Origin: Dipteris shenzhenensis
Taxonomy: Eukaryota; Polypodiophyta; Polypodiopsida; Gleicheniales
Length of the DNA stretch: 64,000 bases
Reading direction: 5' to 3' (one strand)
NCBI GenBank assembly: GCA_047967505.1
Contig: CM106540.1
Shown: positions 34,811-46,137 of the stretch, piece after piece
How positions within the stretch are numbered: position 1 is the stretch's first letter
Layout: each line of letters starts with the position of its first letter
The notes under the pieces: generated by a model
What the model saw: only the letters and a program-made list of their open reading frames with translations
Databases searched by the model: none
Told to the model about the DNA's origin: nothing
Made by a program: the position numbers and the translations under genes

Positions 34811-36363
34811 TTGAGAAAAATAAGGACAAAATAGCATTTGTCACTGAGTGGGGAGTATTTGCTTCTAATATCATGACCTTTGGTCTTACGAATGCTCCGC
34901 CAACCTTTCAAAAGTACATCTAGGAGGTATTTGCTGAGTATCTTACATCTTTTATGAAAGTATTCCTTCATGAATTTTCACTATTTGGGAAAAGAATGGA
35001 ACATCTGCAACACTTAGGTTTATGTTTTACAAAGTGTAGAGTGGCTAGTCTTAGCTTAAACCCAACCAAATGTGCATTTGCTGTGAGTAGAGGAATTCTC
35101 CTATGCCATATTATCTCACAGGAGGGAATGGAGATAGATCCCAACAAAGTGTCAGCCATACAACATGCCAAACCAACCCAAAAAATAAAGCAGCTTCAGA
35201 GATTTATAAGCTAGATTAAATAGCGCTGCAGATTTCTTAAATGTCTTGCTGATATATGCTATCCACTCCCAAAACTAACAAGGGAAACTGAGCCATACAT
35301 CTGGGGTGATCCACAACAATATGCTTCTAATATCCTGAAGAAAATGTTGATGGTAGCACCTATACTACAACCCCCTGACTAGACTCTTCCATTTAAGGTT
35401 TTTGTTGATGCTTCTGATGCAGCAGTAGGTGCAGTGCTCATGCGGCAAAAAACACCTAAGTGGTTCAGACCAGTTTACTATGCCAGCAGAATCTTAACAA
35501 AGCATGAAAAAAACAATGCAGTCACAGAGAGGCAAGCACTTGGAATGATCTATGCATTGCACATATTTAGGCATTATTTATTGGGCAACAAAGTGAATTT
35601 TCATGTAGACCATCAAGCTCTCATTTACTTGGTGAATAAACAACAATTAACAGGAAGATTGGCCAGATGGATGCTCTTGTTGCAAGAGTTTGACTATAGC
35701 ATTGTGCATAAGCTTGGAAAGCAACATGCCATCGCTTATTACTTAAGCAAGCTGCAATCAGAGGAAGCTCCAATCGGTATACCAGATGAATTTCCTGATG
35801 CAGGCATTTTTATGGTAAGAATTGAAGAACCACCAAATTGGTATGATAAAATGTTGTTCTTTCTTACTGATGGTTTGACCCCTGAAACATTAACTAGGGA
35901 TCAGAGCAAGAAACTTGTTTCACAGAGCAGACCTTTCCTAGTAATTGCTAGTGTTTTGTTTAGAAGAGGAATCGACCAGGTGATCAAAAGATGTGTGTAA
36001 GATCATGAGCAGAAGGCTGTCTTAGCAAAAGCCCATGAAGGACTAGTCGGAGGATAATTCTCTAGAGATATTACAGGTAAATAGATTTTGCAAGCTGGTT
36101 TGTGGTGGCCTACAGTTTTAAAAGATGCTCATAATTGGGCCAAAGCATGTTTACCATGCCAGAGGGATGATAGACCACTTGATACTGATAGAATGCCTCA
36201 TCAGCCCATTCTCCCTTTGGAACCATTCCAAAAGTGGGGACTAGATTTTATTGGACCCATCAAACCTCCACCACTAGAGACACATAAAAATTATTTTTTT
36301 ATTAATAATGTTCAGGATTCGAGAAGGCGCGAGCAACTTGTTTGGTATTTGAAGAGAATGTAG
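34811..36363 (+). pseudogene. Gypsy pol 3' half (RT motif B onward, RNase H, integrase start)
   Basis: It begins KDKIAFVTEWGVFASN at about 34830 and continues MTFGLTNAPPTFQK, with the catalytic YxDD region degraded to FLHEFSLFGKRM. RNase H is clear (FKVFVDASDAAVGAVL, AVTERQALGMIYAL, VDHQALIYLV). Then the zinc-binding and early core of integrase: GLWWPTVLKDAHNWAKACLP, CQRD, KWGLDFIGPIKPP. The integrase is cut at about 36310. About seven stops in frame. It completes the half that lies inverted at 33410-34810. Confidence 0.9.
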
Positions 36364-38140
36364 TTGCTAGTAAAGATAAATACTATGAGTAGGAACTCTT
36401 ATGTGACACTGAGTGCAGTCGGGAAAGGGACAAAGATATCGTGGGTGCATCTGCTCCACTCACGGCTTATGAGCGAGATAGCCAAAAAGGATTTGAGCAC
36501 TTCAAATGCTTATTCCAGGATAGCACCATTTATTTCTTCCTTATTTGAATTTGCCAGCTAGATCGGTACAAGGAGCCCAGAGGTAATTGTTTAGTACCAA
36601 GACGAGCACACAGAAGCAATGCAAGACAACCAGCATGAGGAAGAAAAGACAAAGCAAGCCATGCTTCAAGCTTTGGAAGATGATCAGTACTCCAAAGATG
36701 AAGCTACTATGGTTGTGTATGGCCAATCTTTGGCAGAACGCCCGTGGGATACACCCTTAGTAGGAGAAGAGCTGTTAGCTAGCCCGAGAGAATCCAAAAT
36801 TTTCCAAGAAAATTAAATTAAATCCTCGGGCCAAATCCATGCTTCTAAAGACAGAGACCTAGGAAAAATGAGAGGAGGACATTGCCAGTCTATTGCTCAC
36901 ATCGCCTCCCAGAAGTCCCTTCGAGGCCTTTTCCCCTGTCCACAAATTGACAGACTTGCAACAATCCCCAACACAAGATGTGACCAGTCCACCAGCAACA
37001 AGAATAGTCTCTAGCATAGAGTCAAAACATGCCCTCATAGTCTTGCAAAAGTATTTTGATAAGCAGAGGTACAAATGCAGCTGCAAAAGCAAGTGCAGGA
37101 GTTGACTGAAGATAAGAAGGCGGTACATGAGTATATGCTTAAGTAGTCGGAAATGCAGAAGAAGTTCGACGACACTCAGCCAGAACTAGAGGCAATCAAG
37201 AAAGAATATTCCCAATATAGAGAAGTGTAGGACAAGAAAATCTCAAAGCTCACTACCCAAGTGAGAGTACAGAAGGAATGCCTTCCAACTGTAACAACTT
37301 GGCTATAAGAAATGAAAGCAGAATTTTTTCTGCAACTAGATTGAATGGGTGCATCCCCCACAGACTTAAATATTTAAAATATTATACTAAAGGAACGAAT
37401 CCGTGGATTGGAAGGAGTTGAACAACAGCTCAAGGACATGGTAGAAGAGGTAGATGGAGTTTTCCTCAGCTCCTCTGAAATCAAAGAAATGAAGAATCAA
37501 TTGGTAAAGACGTCTCAAGACCTATGGTCAAATCTCAGAAAACACATGTTCGTAATTGCTCAAAGACCTTATGATGCCTTTGCATTTGCTGCATATGCAT
37601 ATGATATCATGGCAGATTAATTAGAGATGCTTTGATCTAAAGCACAGGATGCCAAACAGAGGCAGATGCCCATGCATGATGACACCGCATTGTTTGATTT
37701 GAAAGCACAGTTTGAGAAGCCGGCTACAACACACTAGCAGAACCTGTCAATAGACTTAGATTCAAATCACACCACATTCATGGATGCCATATATAACGAC
37801 ACAAATAACACAGCAACCCCGTGCCATGCCGTAGCCCCCGGTGCAGATATTGCAGAAGAACAAATAGCATTTGAGGAGGAATCAGAACTGAACAAGTATC
37901 TTCAAAGAGGATGCAGATGAGGCAAACCCAGTCTTTGCTAAGGGATCAGTCATAGACCTGAACTCCACCCACACCATCAAAGTTCAGTGGATGGATTACT
38001 TCCAATGAAGGGTTCGAGTCCTCCACAAAGTTTTACCACCGGGTGTGTCAGGTGTTGAGGATGACTCCTCCACTCACGTGGACCTCAACCAAGGAGGGTT
38101 AGTAGACCTCTAGTAATAGTAGACCTCTAGTAAGGGGGGG
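36364..38140 (+). pseudogene. Post-integrase coiled-coil reading frame of the Gypsy element
   Basis: Broken open stretches run 36619-36816, 36893-37105 and 37081-37620; the last continues with stops through 38000. The frame around 37081-37620 encodes a hydrophilic coiled coil (VQELTEDKKAVHEYMLK, SEMQKKFDDTQPELEAIK, MEGVEQQLKDMVEEV) and ends RPYDAFAFAAYAYDIMAD. I do not recognise the protein. It lies between the truncated integrase and a polypurine tract (AAGGGGGGG at about 38131-38140), so it could be an extra 3' ORF of the Gypsy element or a captured host sequence. Confidence 0.4.
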
Positions 38141-38685
38141 TTACAATAGCAAGTAATGGATACTTTTGTAACTGTAGGGACATTTATAACTGTTTCTAAT
38201 AGCATGTAGTAGTGGCCTTATCCACCACATCATTTCTGAGACTATGTTTGTTTTTTGACTGTTATCCAACTGAGGCTGGAATACCATCAGATGTTGTTAT
38301 AAGCTGGTCATCACCTCTTGCATGGAGTGAGTTGTTGCTATCTATTGTAATACAAACTATACACAATATTTCCACTCTACAAATGATTGTCTCGGCTATT
38401 TGTATGCTTTGTATTGTCTCTTTCTTTTCTGACATTAGTCAGATTTAAGTCTAGCCCTGGCATTCCCATTGCTAGGAGTGGATGTGTGTAGGCGTTTTTC
38501 AGTCTTTTGGAGACACCAGTAACAAACACCATTCTTATGGTAATGCAAAAAAGGTTAGTGTTTCCTCATTAAGGCGGAGTGCTTATGTATCATTTCTCTT
38601 CTTATTGCATTGCCTCGATGGACTAAGCTTTGTACTAACCTTTGACACCTTCTCGTTGGGAGGAGAAACAAAAATCTGACTAAAA
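38141..38685 (+). repeat. Possible 3' LTR of the inverted Gypsy element
   Basis: It starts right after a polypurine tract and ends where the duplication copy B begins. No second LTR copy was found to confirm it and the expected TG start is not obvious (TTACAATAGC). Tentative. Confidence 0.25.
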
Positions 38686-39905
38686 AGTAGAAAAGAGTCA
38701 AGTTTTTTGCATGCTATCTTAATGACAATTTGTCACCTAAAGTAACATCTTGGAAAACTTCTACAAAAAATTTTTTGGGAATAGGAGAGGAGAGAGCCCA
38801 CAATGAATTAGCATGTTTGATGTTTGCTTCCAATGATTCAAGTGATTCCTCGAATGATTTCCCTTGACTCCTGTCGTGGAAACATCCTTTCGATACATGT
38901 TCTACTCTCTGTGTAATGTAATACACAATTCTACTTGTGTTTTGTGGCGCAAGGGGGAGCTTTGATTTAGAATAGCTGTCAAGATTTCAAGGGGGAGTTT
39001 TCAAACCAAATGAAGGCAAACTCTCATCTATAATCAAGACTTCAAGGGGGAAATTTCATCCAGAATATAGTTGTCAGTAGTTAAATTTAATGAATACACA
39101 TACTAGTAACAAATTTTGGCATTTGCAATTAATAATTTAAATCTTGAAGGGCTCTACTCTTAAGCGTAGTTGGTTGAAATTCCACTCATCCTCCTTCATT
39201 TAAAAATATTACCACTTCATCTTGTCATCAATGCTTTATGAAATATAGGATGTCCTTTTCTCCATTATCATAGACTCCTATCTCAACTACTTGAGTTCCA
39301 CCCAAATAAATTTGCAAGGAAATAAAAGAATGATTTGGGAGGTAGTTCAATGAACATGCTCAAAATGCTCACATTACGTTTAAAAATGCAAAGGACACTC
39401 ATTATGCACCATATATCTCAGTTTAAAGTAAAGTAAATGTTTTTTAAGAACATGTGCACAAAAACACCATTCAATTTAAAGTCAATGTTTTTTAAGAACA
39501 CGTGCACAAAAACACCATTATGTTATAGGCCCGTCCTTTTTAATGTGTACTTTTGAAAATGTATTTTCAAAAACGCCCTTATGTTGCTTTTTAATGTGTA
39601 GACCACTCCTTTTTTAAGTGTACTTTTAAAAATGAAATATTAAACCAATACTATTTTGTATTGCCTGATGTGTGTCTCCCATCCATCTTAATGATATTTC
39701 TTTCTTTTCCTTGACATGACTCTGAAAGCATGAGTGAATATATCTTCATGAATTGTCTAGAATTGACTAGCAAAGTAGAACTATCTTTAACTGTACTAAT
39801 TGGACTTTCTCACTCTTCAAGCACTCCACCATTCACAATCTTCACATTATCATAGCTTTTCACCATTACAATCTTCACATTAATCCACCACTCATAGTGT
39901 CCCAC
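38686..39905 (-). repeat. Segmental duplication, copy B
   Basis: 38686-38940 matches 26755-27010. From about 38947 it continues directly into sequence matching 28858-29880, skipping 1.85 kb of copy A. It has the same orientation as copy A, about 11.9 kb away. Divergence by eye is around 20 percent with many small indels. Confidence 0.8.
38802..38872 (-). pseudogene. Degenerate AIRP2 exon 1 copy
   Basis: This 71-bp segment aligns without gaps to exon 1 of the AIRP2-like gene (26882-26952) and keeps an open frame (GKSFEESLESLEANIKHANS). The start ATG is changed to AGG. The GT donor position is retained (TTGTGGGC). No other AIRP2 exons are found to its left; Gypsy sequence starts there instead. 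A dead fragment, unless transcribed as part of something else. Confidence 0.82.
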
Positions 39906-41270
39906 CGATTACATGAGTAGTCTACGTTGTATTGCACATACTACAAGCTTGGTTATGAGTCGCCAATAGCTTATGGAATAAGTCAGGTTCACAGTCCTTA
40001 ACATGCTGTGAAAGCCGTTCAGGGCAAATATAGTTTGTATAGCATAAGAGTAGCACCCTCAAATGATTCATAACTGATAGGCACTCTCAAACTACAGTCT
40101 TAGCTCCCAGTACATCATGGATGTTATGATGTAATTCTTGGCTTGGGTTTATAAATTACTGGTGACACTCTGTATGTGCCCACTATATGCACTATTGATA
40201 TCAACAGAGCTTATGCTCTTCGCGGAAGATCCTTCATGGTGCATACAATTGTATACGAGATATGTTCTAAAAAAGAGCTTTCGTCAGACGTGTCACCATA
40301 TGAGGTAGATGATCAATTAAGGTGAAACGGTCTTACCTAATAATGTAGAGTGGGCTCTTGAGTTTGCAACTATTTGTGCAATTCTCAGTGCTACGATGTG
40401 AATCCTCCCATTTTGTGAGGCACTATACTTTCGCCAACTTCCATTGAGACTCATCTATTGCAAACCTTGGGTGCCAACTCAATATGTAATATGTTACTAC
40501 CCTCGTCCAAAATCTAGGGTATGGGGGGATAAGGTCCATATATAATATGCTTGAATTTTCTTTAAAATTTTCAAATATGCAAGGGAAAAATATGAACATT
40601 TCATATCCCCCCTCCCACAAAATATAAGGTATATACTTGAAAAATATGCAAGATTTTAAGCTTTATACATATTTTTCATAATATGTGAGGCCCAGGAGGG
40701 GGGCTTTTTTTAATGATTGGGAATAAAACAAAAAACACACTAAAATATGAAAACCCATCTCCTTTTAAATTAATGTAACCTTTTCATGTGTTACCCAAAT
40801 TTCAAGGTGTAAAGACATATTTGAAGCTCGTTTAGCGTAGAACATGACCATGTTAATTTGAATAGTTTCTACTCATGGCATATTGTTAAATTCATCTCAT
40901 ACTCAAGATTTTGATAGGTTTTTTTACTAAAGGGTGTTGGCGCCCCAGGTTGCAAAAATTGTTGGCATTTGATCTACCCTTGGGCTTCCAAAGGAAGCCA
41001 CAAAGGGTATATGAACAGTCATCTCTTAACTTTTCACCCCTTATTAATGGGAATACCATTGCAGGCTTATTTGATCCTTAAACTCATAATTAAGGTAACC
41101 TACGTGAGATCCTTTAAGTATGATATACATATGGGGTCATTCAACCTATGATGTGAGGAAAATTTCTTGTAAATTGGCCTAGGTAGATTATAACATATAA
41201 ATCCATAAAAGATTTTATCAAGACTCACCTCTATTGTACACCAGTTCTTGACAAGAACTGTCAAGAATAA

Positions 41271-41308
41271 TTGTGTGTGTGTGTGTGTGTGCGTGTGTGT
41301 GTGTGCAC
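41271..41308 (+). repeat. (GT)n microsatellite
   Basis: About 18 GT units with one GC interruption (TGTGTGTGCGTGTGTG). Confidence 0.95.
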
Positions 41309-42586
41309 TTAATAAATAAAACCTTTCAACAACACAACACACGAAGCTCAAATAAGGGTGGATAAAAAATTATTTATTACATGGGTGTTCATAAAACAAA
41401 AGTTGGTGCAAAAGTGTCAAATTTGCCAGGTAGTCCAAGCTCCGAGGTCAAGTTCTGCTTACCTGTCACCATCCACAGAAAACCAGTTGTTAGAACAAAA
41501 TTGACATCATGTGGGAAGAGAGGTAATGCATGTGTTCTCCAGCTTGTTATCGCTTATACCAAAGAGACTTAGAACTATAGAGATAGACTCTAATAGTGAA
41601 AACAATTAAATTGATTGAATTTATGGTAGTTCACACCTAAGAGTAAAAGCAACTTAATTGAAATAGTAGGCGAGGGGTACTCCACACCCAAGGGTGAAAA
41701 TAATTAAAATGAATGAATCTATCTAGGGGGGTAGTCCACACCCAATAGAAAAAGAAACTTAATTGAGTTAATCAGTAGGGGATAGTCCCCAAGGGTCCAC
41801 AATTTTATGTTGACAAATAATTGAAAAGGGGTTAGTCCATGCCCTAACTAAAGACATTATAGGGATCGAGTACATGGGTTGGAAATCCAAGCATTTAGTC
41901 ATTGATGATAACACAAAAGATAAGTTACTTGATCAAGCGTAAATTGTTTAAGTTGAATAAATTTTGTTAAAAAATATGTAGGCTTAAGGGCTATAGGGAA
42001 ACATTAAAGAAAGGGTTTTCAATTTAGCTTTCAAGAGGAAGTCCTCTCACGAGTCTAGATGAGAAAAAGTAATTGATATTATTGTGGGACATATAAGCTA
42101 GCTAAACTAAGAAAAGAAGCATGATTTGTACAAAGCTACAAATGTATTTCATAAAGCATCATCATATATACCTATTTGAAAGTCTATACTAAAATAAGAG
42201 AATTAATAATTTCATACAAGAACACACATACTTGTAGCAAAAAACTATAGTAAAGGAGGCTTGAGAAGGTAAGTTAGAAAAATGACCACCCTAAATTAAT
42301 TTGAATCAAGCAATAGAAAAATCATGTAGACTAAGAGAAATGTTACATACAGCATATTAAGAATATACCAATAAATTTCATAATTAAAGAGACCTTAAAA
42401 TAAAGCAAGAAATTAAAGAGAAATTAAATTTAAAAAATAACATTAAAGAAAGCCTTTTGAACTTTATAAGTGAGTTAAAAGCTGATAAAGGGGAAAACAA
42501 ATCAATTACATATGGGACACCATCATGAAAATCCTTTATGTAGGAGCCACGTGTATATATAGCGGTACTAAATATTGTTAGCGCGT

Positions 42587-42587
<1 letters not shown>

Positions 42588-42627
<40 letters not shown>

Positions 42628-42628
42628 A
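42588..42628 (+). repeat. (CA)n(TA)n microsatellite
   Basis: About 14 CA units followed by ATATATATA. Confidence 0.95.
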
Positions 42629-43147
42629 GTAGAAGGAACCATACTATTAGCTCATTGAGAAGAGCATTTAAAGTAAAAATGACATTTTTCAATGATTAAT
42701 AAAGACAAGAAGATATATAAATATACTCTCTAAGTACATAAAGCTAAATGAGTGTCCCAATGAAGGTGGGATAAGTATAAGAGACTAAGTAACAAAGAAG
42801 GATAGATTTGAGTAAATAAGGATAGTTATATATACGTAAAGTTTTAAAAGAAAACATGCAAACACAGAGAAGTGAAGACATAAAGAGTCATCGTAGTGAC
42901 ACAAAGAAGTGAAGAGTTGTGGCTTTTGGGAAGCTATCCATCAAGAAAGAGTTGTACGCAATGACACCTCTTAGAGAGGGAGGGGAGAGTTGATAAACCA
43001 AATGCAAAGAAATCAAGAGAAGGAGAAAAGTGGAAATGGGCTTTGAATAGCATGCACATAACCAAAGAGGTTAAGGTGGCGAGCACACTACGATGTGCAC
43101 AGACTATAGCTAGGTAGATAAAAGTGTCCATGCAGTAACGCATGCCA

Positions 43148-43179
43148 ACCTCAGAGCCTCCTTAAGGAGGCTCTGAGGT
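43148..43179. other. Perfect 32-nt palindrome
   Basis: The left half is ACCTCAGAGCCTCCTT and the right half is its exact reverse complement, centred on CTTAAG with no spacer. A further GTCAGGAGGCTAG lies just downstream. Not associated with a recognised gene or element. Confidence 0.92.
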
Positions 43180-44404
43180 AGTCAGGAGGCTAGTCATCAA
43201 GGCGACGCGTCCAGAGACCCAAAACTTCCCGAACCATTAAGAATGCATCTTTGGACTAGACAACTACTTACGACAAAGGTAAGCGTCAGCGTAAAGTACA
43301 TGGAGAGCTGAAAGGCGAGGGCGTAGAGCCCATTGCTTGACCATCGCCAAGTTGCAAGCAAAAAACCCCGCCATGAAGAAAACTGCCCGCCAAGCAATAT
43401 AGGAAGGGTAGAAGGCGCCATACAGAGAGAATTAAAGCAATGCGGAGGTGTAGTTGTGATCGTAAGTATAAAATGAAGGCAAGAAACATCGTTGTACAGG
43501 ATCATGGGTGGACCTTAAAAAGAGGTGACCAACATAAATGGCTGGCGATCAAGAGAACCGATTAGCGGAAGGAGCTGCACAAGCACTAAAAGAGACTTGC
43601 CAAACGTAGGAAGATGCAATTGTCCTTGAGCATGCTAGTCGAGGTAGCCATGGTAGAGAAGCCGGCAAGTAAGAAGAAGTTGTCGTAGAAGTAGAGAATG
43701 AAAGGAAGATGAGGAGGCAAACTTGTAGAGAGATGAAGGAGTGAGCTAGGCGGGAAGCGAAATGCAAGGCGTTGTTGATGGCTGCAAGAGTGAACGTTGA
43801 TAGAGGAACGAGACTTTGAAATAAAAGTGCAAACAAGCAACCATTCACCGTTAGATAATGCTATCAATAAGTAAAAAATTAGGAAACGTGCCAGAAGTCA
43901 TGTACATAGTCATGCTTGGGGATGGTTATCTTGTAAGGCGGTGGATAACGGCAAGCAAAGGGGCCATGGGTAGCTCTATGATGGGAAAAGGGGGTTGTTT
44001 TCGGGTATTAGTGTACACAATAAGTGTAAAGGCATAGTAGGGGTGTGTGTGTGAGTGTGTGAGAGTGTAGAAAGGTGGCGGCCAAGAAAGCAAGGCAAAG
44101 TGACAGAAGAGGTGAAAGGTGGCACAATCGGCATATAGGAAGATCGTTAGAGTAGGTTGGTGGTTGGGGGGTTCCTTAGGTAAATGGGATTAGTTAGAGG
44201 AAAACGGGAGTTTAAAAAGAAAAAGTAATAAAAAGTGGATAAAACACACAAGAAAGAAAAGGGTTTACACGGGAGAGAGGGGGAGAAACAAGGGTTATTA
44301 ATCATTAAGTGTAAGGGGGGTAATTACTCATAAAATGTAAGTGTTGGCTAAGGGGAGTGGTTGGGTTAGGGGGTAGTTAGTGAATGGTTTAAGGAAAGTT
44401 ATGC

Positions 44405-44442
<38 letters not shown>

Positions 44443-44469
44443 TACACACACACACACACATATATATAT

Positions 44470-44501
<32 letters not shown>

Positions 44502-45048
44502 TTCATAAGAGTGATGGAGAAGGGGAGGAGGGGGAAATTTTATATTAATAATAACACATTATTTTCTAACAATAGTTCCAAGTGGGTTAGTTTGTGATTT
44601 TTTTAACTCCCATGCATACATAATTATAGAGAGAAAGGGGATGGGTGTGCTTGTGTAACAAATTGCATCATAAAAAAGGGGTGGTTATCATGTGCCTATG
44701 TAAGTGGGGGGGGAGGGCGGGTGGTTGTGAATGAGTATGTGGGTGTGGGTGGGGGGGGGTGTGTGTGTGTGTGTAAACATATATAAGCATGAAAGCATGG
44801 TAAAGTGTCCAAAATAGGAGTGTCCCAAACATATGCTATAAAAACACAATGCAAAGGTGAAAATGTCTTTTTTTTAAACATTGAATGAGTTCTTGATTTA
44901 CTATTACGTGCAATCATGACATGGGCAGACATTGGTTGCTCCATGACCCACCCACTATATGGGAGCACGTACTTCTTCCTCTTACTCTCTTTCTCCTCTC
45001 CCTTGGCATGATTTGCCTCTCTCCAACACTGTTCTAGTATCCTTTTTT
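43180..45048. other. Gene-free stretch with (TA)n/(CA)n repeats
   Basis: No gene supported. Short open frames here lack recognisable motifs. The last 110 bp (from ATGACCCACCCA near 44942) is repeated with decay at about 46218-46346, on the other side of the mini-Copia insertion. Confidence 0.5.
44411..44501 (+). repeat. Compound (TA)n(CA)n(TA)n microsatellite
   Basis: About 14 TA units, a CA run of 9 units, then TA and TACA runs, ending in about 9 TA units. Confidence 0.95.
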
Positions 45049-45305
45049 TGTTGAGAGTTCATGCTCAACATCATGTGATCATGTGTGCATAGCACCATCA
45101 CGTGATCATATGTGCATAGCACTAACCTTATAGAGTGCTATAAAGGAAAGGGTTAGCTTCCCTAACCCTAACCCTAAAAGGGTTTGTATATATTCTATTT
45201 TTTCAACTAATTCTAGTGTACAGTTAGTCATTTGTGGTGTGCTCTCTAGCTGTGCCCTCTCTCCTCATCTCCACTCTTCTCCTCTCCCCTCTTCATATTT
45301 TGTCA
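45049..45305 (+). repeat. 5' LTR of mini-Copia
   Basis: Begins TGTTGAGAG and ends TTTTGTCA. Contains CTATAAAGG (TATA-like), CCCTAACCCTAACCC and a pyrimidine-rich 3' third. It appears identical to the 3' LTR. Confidence 0.95.
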
Positions 45306-45875
45306 TGGTATCAGAGCATGGTTCTGCCTTCCGTTGAGGCGCCATCCTTCTTGTGAGAGTGATTGAGAGATTGAGAGATTGAGAGAGATTGAGTGTTCCA
45401 TTCTCTTCCGTTGAGAGAAAATTCCGTCCATCGGAAGAAGATTTCCGTCATTTGTTCTTGAGAGATTTCCGTCATTTGAAAGAGTTCTTCGAGTGTATCC
45501 TTATGAGAGATAGATAAGGAGAACATAGAGAAAATAGACATCCTATTGTTTGAGAGCAAGAGCCGAAGCTCTACTGGTCTTGAGAGAAAAGAGAGAGATT
45601 CCGTTCATTGCATTCTTGTGAGAACAGAGAAAGAGTGTTACTTGGTGACATCACACTGCAGCATTGTGATAGCAAAGAAAATGTTGCAGACATCTTTACC
45701 AAACCACTCGGTAAAGAGCTATTCGAGAAACACCGACTAGCTCTTGGTTTGATGCAGAGGAAGGACATTCCCATTAAAGGGGTGTGATGGAATGTAATGC
45801 TCAGTCCTTCTTCGATTCCCCAGAATCATCATCTTGAGGGAAGGCCTACTTCATGATGTTGATCTTGAGGGAAGG

Positions 45876-46132
45876 TGTTGAGAGTTCATGCTCAACATCA
45901 TGTGATCATGTGTGCATAGCACCATCACGTGATCATATGTGCATAGCACTAACCTTATAGAGTGCTATAAAGGAAAGGGTTAGCTTCCCTAACCCTAACC
46001 CTAAAAGGGTTTGTATATATTCTATTTTTTCAACTAATTCTAGTGTACAGTTAGTCATTTGTGGTGTGCTCTCTAGCTGTGCCCTCTCTCCTCATCTCCA
46101 CTCTTCTCCTCTCCCCTCTTCATATTTTGTCA
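45876..46132 (+). repeat. 3' LTR of mini-Copia
   Basis: Same length and sequence as the 5' LTR. Preceded by two copies of ATCTTGAGGGAAGG (45831-45844 and 45862-45875), of which the second abuts the LTR and is the functional polypurine tract position. Confidence 0.95.
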
Positions 46133-46137
46133 TTTTT

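Larger units (their letters stand above)
39906..43147. other. Gene-free AT-rich stretch with simple repeats
   Basis: No coding sequence supported. Contains the microsatellites listed separately. At about 41580-41850 there is a degenerate tandem repeat of about 60 bp built on TAGTCCACACCCAA...AACTTAATTGA (four to five units). Confidence 0.55.
45049..46132 (+). mobile_element. Internally deleted (non-autonomous) Copia element, 1084 bp
   Basis: The two 257-bp LTRs (45049-45305 and 45876-46132) appear identical base for base. The element is flanked by a 5-bp direct repeat TTTTT (45044-45048 and 46133-46137). A primer-binding site TGGTATCAGAGC sits at 45306-45317 and a polypurine tract ATCTTGAGGGAAGG at 45862-45875. 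The 570-bp interior keeps a leader of about 330 bp, then joins directly to the last codons of pol (ENVADIFTKPLGKELFEKH near 45680-45730). Gag, protease, integrase and RT are gone. Such an element can move only with proteins from a full copy; the family member at 1-683 is a candidate. Identical LTRs imply very recent insertion. Confidence 0.95.

Noticed and set aside
43197-43867. Several 90-100 codon minus-strand frames near the palindrome
   Set aside because: Overlapping frames without motifs, splice logic or conserved composition.
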